A stretch of 25,537 nt of DNA from Bacteroidota bacterium. GTDB lineage: Bacteria; Bacteroidota; Bacteroidia; Flavobacteriales_F; PHOS-HE28. The position numbers and the translations under genes are program-made. The stretch lies in assembly GCA_023412755.1 (NCBI GenBank), contig JAEZCB010000049.1, forward strand, positions 1 through 25,537. The letters are read 5' to 3'. Positions 21,343 through 25,537 of the stretch are shown piece by piece. Below the pieces are notes generated by a model. That model was not told the origin of the DNA. It worked only from the letters and a program-made list of their open reading frames with translations, and did no database searches. Position 1 is the first letter of the stretch. Each line of letters begins with the position of its first letter.

Positions 21343-21851
21343 TGGCTCTCCAGAAGCCACAGCTGCTGGCCCTTGGGGGCGCCCTGGTGGTGATCGTTCT
21401 TTTGGTGATGGCGCCCCGGGTACCGGCGGAAAAGCGGGAAATGGCCGCCAATGCCGATCCCCTCGCCATCCGCACCGCCGAGGCCGTGGCCATGGTGAAT
21501 GGAGAGGATCCCATGCGTGGGATCATGATGTTGCGGGAGATCCTGGAAGAGGATCCCAACAATGTCGAGGCCCACTGGCATCTGGGTCTCTTCTCGATCC
21601 AGAGCGGGCAGTATGATAAAGCTTTGGAACGGTTCAAGACCGTGGTGGAGCTTTCTGGTGATAATGTGCCGGATGTCTGGTTCTATCTGGGCCGGACCTA
21701 CGCCACGCTCGATAGCCTTCCCAAAGCGATCGAGAGTTTGAAGAAGTATAGGACATTGGCAGAGGATACGGTCCTCATAGAAGGTGTGGACCGTTTCATT
21801 TTGGAGCTTGAGAACGAACTAACAACAAGAGAAGCACATGCCGTGCGGTAA
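21342..21851 (+). CDS. Membrane-anchored tetratricopeptide repeat protein
   Basis: A 169-residue protein with one N-terminal membrane anchor (LLALGGALVVIVLLVMAP, about 8-25) and a soluble, outward-facing part holding two or three TPR-like helix pairs: RGIMMLREILEEDPNNVEAH, WHLGLFSIQSGQYDKALERF and WFYLGRTYATLDSLPKAIES. It resembles the TPR modules that Bacteroidota often encode next to HU and RNase G. It is probably a protein-protein scaffold at the inner membrane; no partner can be named. It overlaps HU by one base and the next tiny gene by 14 bases. Confidence 0.8.
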   Translation: MALQKPQLLALGGALVVIVLLVMAPRVPAEKREMAANADPLAIRTAEAVAMVNGEDPMRGIMMLREILEEDPNNVEAHWHLGLFSIQSGQYDKALERFKTVVELSGDNVPDVWFYLGRTYATLDSLPKAIESLKKYRTLAEDTVLIEGVDRFILELENELTTREAHAVR

Positions 21852-21933
21852 GAAAAGAAAGAGGCACAAGATGGCCACGCACAAGCGCAAGAAGCGCTTG
21901 CGGAAGAACAGGCACAAGAAGAAGGTCCGGTAG
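21838..21933 (+). CDS. 31-residue highly basic protein, AURKAIP1/COX24 (mS38)-like
   Basis: A tiny reading frame, MPCGKKRKRHKM... ending in RHKKKVR, in which 21 of 31 residues are Lys, Arg or His. The pattern KRKRHKMATHKRKKRLRKNR fits the AURKAIP1/COX24 C-terminal domain, known in the mitochondrial ribosomal small-subunit protein mS38 and annotated as short proteins in many Bacteroidota. This suggests an RNA-binding, ribosome-associated role. Its start lies inside the end of the TPR gene (14-base overlap), implying coupled translation, and RNase G/E follows. AAGAGAAG upstream of the ATG is the only purine-rich stretch. I am fairly sure it is a real gene; the ribosomal assignment is inference from family resemblance. 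Confidence 0.75.
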   Translation: MPCGKKRKRHKMATHKRKKRLRKNRHKKKVR

Positions 21934-21954
21934 GATCTTCGCCTGATCGTCGCG

Positions 21955-21982
21955 TGGCCCATGGGATCCGTTCCATGGGCCA
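21955..21982 (+). other. Strong hairpin in the leader of the RNase G/E gene
   Basis: TGGCCCATGG (21955-21964) and CCATGGGCCA (21973-21982) form a perfect 10-bp stem with an 8-base loop. Three more G-C pairs can form across a 3-base bulge (21952-21954 with 21986-21988). It is followed by CTTTGTT, too poor in T for a firm terminator. It sits in the 118-base gap between the mS38-like gene and rng. It may be a partial terminator, an mRNA-processing site, or an autoregulatory target of RNase G/E. Confidence 0.5.
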
Positions 21983-22051
21983 GAGCGCCTTTGTTGGTAC
22001 CCGTGCACATCAGCGGGTCCACATTCACTTCCTTATACAGCGGAACATCGC

Positions 22052-23602
22052 GTGAACATAGACCTGATCATCCGTTCAGGTGCATCGGAGGTCGCCATCG
22101 CCCTGATGAAGGACAAGACATTGTCCGAACTTCATCGGGAAAAGACAGAGCGCGGCTTCGCCGTGGGTGACATCTATATGGCCAAGGTGCGAAAAGTAGC
22201 GCCAGGCCTTAATGCGGCCTTTGTTGACGTAGGGCATGAGAAGGACGCCTTTCTTCACTACTTTGATCTAGGGCCGCAGTACCGCAACACCTTCAAGTTC
22301 ACCAAGGGTGCGGTAAGCGGCAGTATAAACGCGTCCGATCTGGCCGATTGGAAGCTCGATCCGGACATCGACAAGAATGGCAAGATCGCCGACGTGGTCA
22401 GTGCCAGCCAGAGCATTCTTGTGCAGATCGCCAAGGAACCGATCAGTACCAAAGGGCCTCGGCTCACGGCGGAGATCACCCTCGCTGGCCGCTACATGGT
22501 GCTGGTACCCTTCATCAATAAAGTGAGCATCTCCTCACGGATCAAGGATGAAGAGGAGCGCGCACGGCTGAAGCAACTGATGCAGCGTATACGGCCCGCC
22601 AATTTCGGGGTGATCATCCGCACCAATGCGGAGAATAAGAAGACAGAGGATCTTGAGGCCGACCTGAAGAACCTTATGGCCCGCTGGGATGTGTGCTTCC
22701 GGAATCTGCGCAGCGCACAGCCACCCAAGAAAGTGCTCGGCGAGATCGACCGCACCAGCGCTGTGTTACGGGATCTGCTCAACAAGAATTTCACCGCCAT
22801 CCACGTGGATGATGAATTGCTGGCCGAGGAGGTGCGCCAGACCTTGGAGAAGATCGCCCCAGAGAAAAAGGGGATCGTGAAGCACTACAAAGGCAAGCTC
22901 GACATCTTCGACAATTTCGGGGTGAACAAGCAGATCAAGCAGGCGTTCGGCAAGCAGGTCATGCTGCCCAGCGGTGCCTACCTGATCATCGAGAAAACGG
23001 AGGCCATGCACGTGATAGACGTGAACAGTGGTAGCCGCAAGGGCGGTAATCAGGCCCAGGAGAAGAATGCGCTGGACATCAACATCGAAGCCGCTCAGGA
23101 AATTGCGCGATTGCTTCGCCTGCGGGACATGGGTGGCATCATCTGCATCGACTTCATCGACCTGTATGAACCGGAGAACCGGCGCCAGCTGCACAAGGCG
23201 CTGAAGGATGCGATGGCCGATGACAAGGCCAAGCACAATGTGCTGCCACCCTCACGCTTCGGCGTGATCGAGTTGACGAGACAGCGGGTGCGTCCGGAAA
23301 CGGAGATCGACACCAGCGAAAGCTGCCCTACCTGCGGAGGCACCGGCGAAGTGAGCGCCCCCGTTCTGGTGATCGACGAGGTCGAGAATGCCCTGAATTA
23401 TCTGCATGGTGAAAAGGATATGAGTGGCCTTACGCTATGCGTGCATCCGTTCATCCATGCCTACCTCACCAAAGGTTTTCCCAGCATCCAGCAGAAATGG
23501 TGGTGGCGCTGGAAGAAATGGGTGAAGGTGAAGCCCGTTGGAAACAGCCAGTACCTCGATTTCGCCGTGCAGGATGGGCAGGGGAACGAGGTGGTGGTGT
23601 GA
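22052..23602 (+). CDS. rng: Ribonuclease G/E (Rne/Rng family)
   Basis: A 516-residue endoribonuclease for rRNA maturation and mRNA decay. An S1 RNA-binding domain spans about 36-130 (FAVGDIYMAKVRKVAPGLNA, DVGHEKDAFLHY), with a Bacteroidota-type insertion. The 5'-sensor/RNase H-like part follows, then the DNase I-like catalytic domain with Asp323 in VIDVNSGSRKGG and Asp367 in CIDFIDLYEPENR, equivalent to the metal-binding Asp303 and Asp346 of E. coli RNase E. The zinc-link CPTCGGTG (Cys425, Cys428) for tetramer formation is intact. The start is GTG 22052, which gives the family N-terminus NIDLIIRSGASEVAIALMKD. There is no long C-terminal degradosome scaffold, so it is G-like in size. Confidence 0.95.
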   Translation: MNIDLIIRSGASEVAIALMKDKTLSELHREKTERGFAVGDIYMAKVRKVAPGLNAAFVDVGHEKDAFLHYFDLGPQYRNTFKFTKGAVSGSINASDLADWKLDPDIDKNGKIADVVSASQSILVQIAKEPISTKGPRLTAEITLAGRYMVLVPFINKVSISSRIKDEEERARLKQLMQRIRPANFGVIIRTNAENKKTEDLEADLKNLMARWDVCFRNLRSAQPPKKVLGEIDRTSAVLRDLLNKNFTAIHVDDELLAEEVRQTLEKIAPEKKGIVKHYKGKLDIFDNFGVNKQIKQAFGKQVMLPSGAYLIIEKTEAMHVIDVNSGSRKGGNQAQEKNALDINIEAAQEIARLLRLRDMGGIICIDFIDLYEPENRRQLHKALKDAMADDKAKHNVLPPSRFGVIELTRQRVRPETEIDTSESCPTCGGTGEVSAPVLVIDEVENALNYLHGEKDMSGLTLCVHPFIHAYLTKGFPSIQQKWWWRWKKWVKVKPVGNSQYLDFAVQDGQGNEVVV

Positions 23603-23618
23603 GGGGGGCTTTATCTTA

Positions 23619-25172
23619 TTACTCTACTACCAGTTTTCCCTTCATCCGGTTCTGGCCATCATGGACCATGATCGTGTAGAGACCCGAGCCGATCGAACGA
23701 TGGATCGGGATCTTGATAGAGGTTCCTGATGAGATCCATCGATCGCTCATCAAGAGTTTGCCTTGGGCATCGTATATATCGATCGTGATCATCATGCCAT
23801 CCGGAACACCATTTATAGTGAGCAATGATCCGCCAGTAGGGATCGGATTCGGATAGATCGTCAACGCCGATGTTTCGCCGGTGCCAGTGTCATCGATCAA
23901 CGTCGAGATCCCTCCTTCAAATTTCACCAGAAAGCCATCGTATCCACCACCGAAGGAGTTCTGGTGTCCATCGGCGCCAATGCCAGCGCTTGAATAGGTG
24001 AGGCCTGTTAGATAGACCGATCCAAGGCCATCCGCAGTGCAACTGAAGCCCGCATCACTGGCCGTGCCACCGTAATAGGTACCCCATAGCCGCATACCGG
24101 AACCATCGAATTTCGCAAGGAATGCATCTGAAGTGCCAGGTGAAGCATTCTCATTCTGGTGACCTCCGGATGCGACGCCTGTTGCGGATTGGGACAAGCC
24201 AGCCAGGTAGACATCGCCATTTTGATCCGTTACACAAGAATAACCTTCATCCGCAAGATCACCACCGTAGTACGTTGCCCATAGCCGGATCCCCATACTG
24301 TCGAATTTCACGAGGTAGGCATCCATACTACCCGCATGTATGGTCTGGTGGCCATTCATCGCGATCGCGGAAGCTGAATTGCTGATACCGGCTAGATACA
24401 CGTTGCCTTCAAGATCAACCGCGCAGCCCCACCCTTGATCAAGCCCGGGACCGCCGTAATAGGTCGCCCACTGCCGTATGCCCATCGCATCGAATTTCAC
24501 TAAATACGCCTCGAAGGTGCCGCCACCGTGCGTATTCTGGTGACCATTGGAAGCGATCCCATCCATCGACAATGAACTACCGGCGATAGTATACACGTTT
24601 CCGGAAAGATCCACTGCTGCGGCCTGCGCATTGTCCAGCTCCGTGCCGCCATAGTAGGTGGCCCAGATGCGTGTCCCCTCACTGTCGAATTTTGCCACGA
24701 AACCATTGTCGTCGCCGCTGCCGGGTAGCGTGTTCAGGTGGCCGTTGAAGGCGATGCCTTGCGGGGAGCGCGTCTGTCCGGTGAGATACACGTTGTTGAG
24801 CGTATCGGTGGTGCAATGGAAACCATCGTCGATCGAAGAGCCGCCGTAATACGTGGCCCAGATCCGATCGCCCTCGGGACCGAACTTCACCAGAAAGGCG
24901 TCCTTCGTACCATCGGCGTAACTGTTCTGGTGGCCGCCGCTGGCGATCGCGGTCGGTGAAGAAGTGGTACCGCTGAGGTAGACATTGCCGCTGCGATCCG
25001 CCGCGCACGACCAGCCGAGATCCTCCTGTGCGCCGCCGTAGTAGGTACCCCACTGGCGCACACCATCGGGATCGAATTTCACCAGGAAGGCATCGTTGTT
25101 CTGGCCGTAGATGTTCTGGTGGCCACCGGAAGCGATCATGCCCGTGGAACTGGTGCTGCCAGCGAGATACAC
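23619..25172 (-). CDS. T9SS-exported SBBP beta-propeller repeat protein, C-terminal part after a frameshift
   Basis: The longest intact stretch of a secreted repeat protein. True coding continues upstream in this frame to about 25238, where the frame breaks (see the frameshift entry); 25172 is only the first internal ATG. Six SBBP-type repeats lie here, each with YLVKFD..G.R.WATYYGG, D.G.....D..GNVYL.G and A.GGHQN. The C-terminal 85 residues form a type A T9SS sorting domain: LTIYPNPIPTGGSLLTING, YDAQGKLL and SGLYTIMVHDGQNRMKGKL. The repeats are predicted to build a beta-propeller at the cell surface; no ligand can be named. It converges on RNase G/E with 16 bases between the stops. Confidence 0.88.
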   Translation of the reverse strand: MYLAGSTSSTGMIASGGHQNIYGQNNDAFLVKFDPDGVRQWGTYYGGAQEDLGWSCAADRSGNVYLSGTTSSPTAIASGGHQNSYADGTKDAFLVKFGPEGDRIWATYYGGSSIDDGFHCTTDTLNNVYLTGQTRSPQGIAFNGHLNTLPGSGDDNGFVAKFDSEGTRIWATYYGGTELDNAQAAAVDLSGNVYTIAGSSLSMDGIASNGHQNTHGGGTFEAYLVKFDAMGIRQWATYYGGPGLDQGWGCAVDLEGNVYLAGISNSASAIAMNGHQTIHAGSMDAYLVKFDSMGIRLWATYYGGDLADEGYSCVTDQNGDVYLAGLSQSATGVASGGHQNENASPGTSDAFLAKFDGSGMRLWGTYYGGTASDAGFSCTADGLGSVYLTGLTYSSAGIGADGHQNSFGGGYDGFLVKFEGGISTLIDDTGTGETSALTIYPNPIPTGGSLLTINGVPDGMMITIDIYDAQGKLLMSDRWISSGTSIKIPIHRSIGSGLYTIMVHDGQNRMKGKLVVE

Positions 25173-25245
25173 GTTGCCGAGCGAGTCGGTGGCGACCTCC
25201 CAACCATCATCGAAACCATTGCCGCCGTAATACGTGCCCAGATGC
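24060..25245 (-). repeat. Seven tandem SBBP repeats of about 190-196 bases
   Basis: The TYYGG-coding sequence recurs near 24070, 24262, 24451, 24647, 24841, 25033 and 25221 (plus-strand forms CCGCCGTAATA / CCACCGTAGTA). This gives a 63-65 residue period. DNA similarity between units is high enough to see by eye, which makes the array prone to slippage, recombination and assembly error. Confidence 0.85.
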
Positions 25246-25537
25246 GATCGGGATCGATGATCAATGTCTTCGTGTGATCATGGGCACCAACATTGAAGCG
25301 AAGAATGTTCCCCTGGAGATCGAATGATGTAGCGATCTCCTTGTCACCTTGAAAACTCACTGGCCCTTGCTCCGTGAACCGGCCCATCCGGTTGCCATGG
25401 ATCAATCTGCCACCACCATCAACATACAATTCCTCGTGATCGGTGAATTTCAATTTGATCATGGAAGGATCGGCACCCGGATCTATGATGAAGTCGTACT
25501 TGATCCCATTCTCCGTCGTGCGGATCACCCAATCGAT
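25136..25537 (-). CDS. SBBP repeat protein, N-terminal part (5' end beyond right edge)
   Basis: Open on the minus strand from the right edge to a stop at 25136, but only the part down to about 25240 is genuine; the last 30 or so codons are out of frame. The window edge reads IDWVIRTTENGIKYDFIIDP without a start, so the gene begins outside. The sequence (KYDFIIDPGADPSMIKLKF, GNRMGRFTEQGPVSFQGD, HDHTKTLIIDPDRIW) matches the DUF7948-type domain that precedes SBBP repeats in Bacteroidota surface proteins. A GTG at 25528 is in frame but is unlikely to be the true start. Confidence 0.75.
   Translation of the reverse strand: MDWVIRTTENGIKYDFIIDPGADPSMIKLKFTDHEELYVDGGGRLIHGNRMGRFTEQGPVSFQGDKEIATSFDLQGNILRFNVGAHDHTKTLIIDPDRIWARITAAMVSMMVGRSPPTRSATCISLAAPVPRA
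25233..25240 (-). other. Single-base frameshift site in the SBBP protein gene
   Basis: On the coding strand the first repeat reads ATC TGG GCA CGT ATT ACG. Every other repeat has TGG followed by a Gly or Ala codon and then ACN TAY TAY GGN. One base is missing after TGG, probably in the GGG run. Restoring it gives DRIWGTYYGGNGFDDGW or the Ala version and joins the two reading frames into one protein. Confidence 0.85.

Noticed and set aside
24060..25245. Regular repeats considered as a CRISPR or minisatellite array
   Set aside because: The period (about 192 bases) and codon-level pattern are those of SBBP protein repeats; the units are coding throughout with no short palindromic repeats or spacers.

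Overview
The window looks like chromosomal DNA from a Bacteroidota member, most likely Flavobacteriia/Flavobacteriales-like, with a fairly high GC content for that group. The evidence is: gldD and gldE gliding/T9SS accessory genes next to ssb; two large secreted proteins ending in type IX secretion (T9SS) sorting domains; a DUF4271-hemD pair; a Bacteroidota-type RNase G/E; and repeated matches to the Bacteroidota -7 promoter element TAnnTTTG. Shine-Dalgarno sequences are mostly absent, as expected for the phylum. No mobile element, CRISPR array, rRNA, tRNA or phage gene was found. This is largely core housekeeping DNA.

Layout. 1-717 (-): N-terminal 239 codons of a glutaryl-CoA dehydrogenase, running off the left edge. 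824-6347 (+): DUF4271 membrane protein, hemD, rnpA, yidD, an S41 C-terminal processing protease and an O-antigen ligase-like polymerase, closely packed and partly overlapping. 6357-12097: a complete molybdenum cofactor locus. moaA is on + and converges on a tight minus-strand operon read as thiF/moeB-like, tauE-like exporter, moeA, mobA, moaD, moaE, moaC-moaB fusion, with 4-base overlaps at three junctions. Together these cover cyclic pyranopterin formation (MoaA, MoaC), dithiolene formation (MoaD/MoaE recharged by the ThiF-like adenylyltransferase), adenylation and Mo insertion (MoaB, MoeA) and nucleotide attachment (MobA). An 82-codon unknown gene precedes the operon.

12368-14456: a 347-base spacer, then a lipoprotein with a heavy-metal-associated domain carrying CxxxC, and heme A synthase. 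14469-16864 (-): ssb-gldE-gldD. 17083-19887 (+): a 934-residue secreted protein with about six Ig-like repeats and a T9SS tail, followed by a strong bidirectional terminator. 19937-20968 (-): mutY. 21037-23602 (+): HU, a membrane-anchored TPR protein, a 31-residue very basic protein resembling the AURKAIP1/COX24 (mS38) family, and RNase G/E. 23619-25537 (-): a T9SS-exported beta-propeller (SBBP) repeat protein whose reading frame is broken once near 25236 and whose 5' end lies outside the window.

No wholly new system is apparent. The points most worth a second look are the predicted leaderless promoters (the -7 box ends 4-6 nt before the ATG at four genes), the tiny mS38-like gene, the reduced ThiF-like enzyme serving the Moco operon, the frameshift in the SBBP protein, and the hairpin in the RNase G/E leader.
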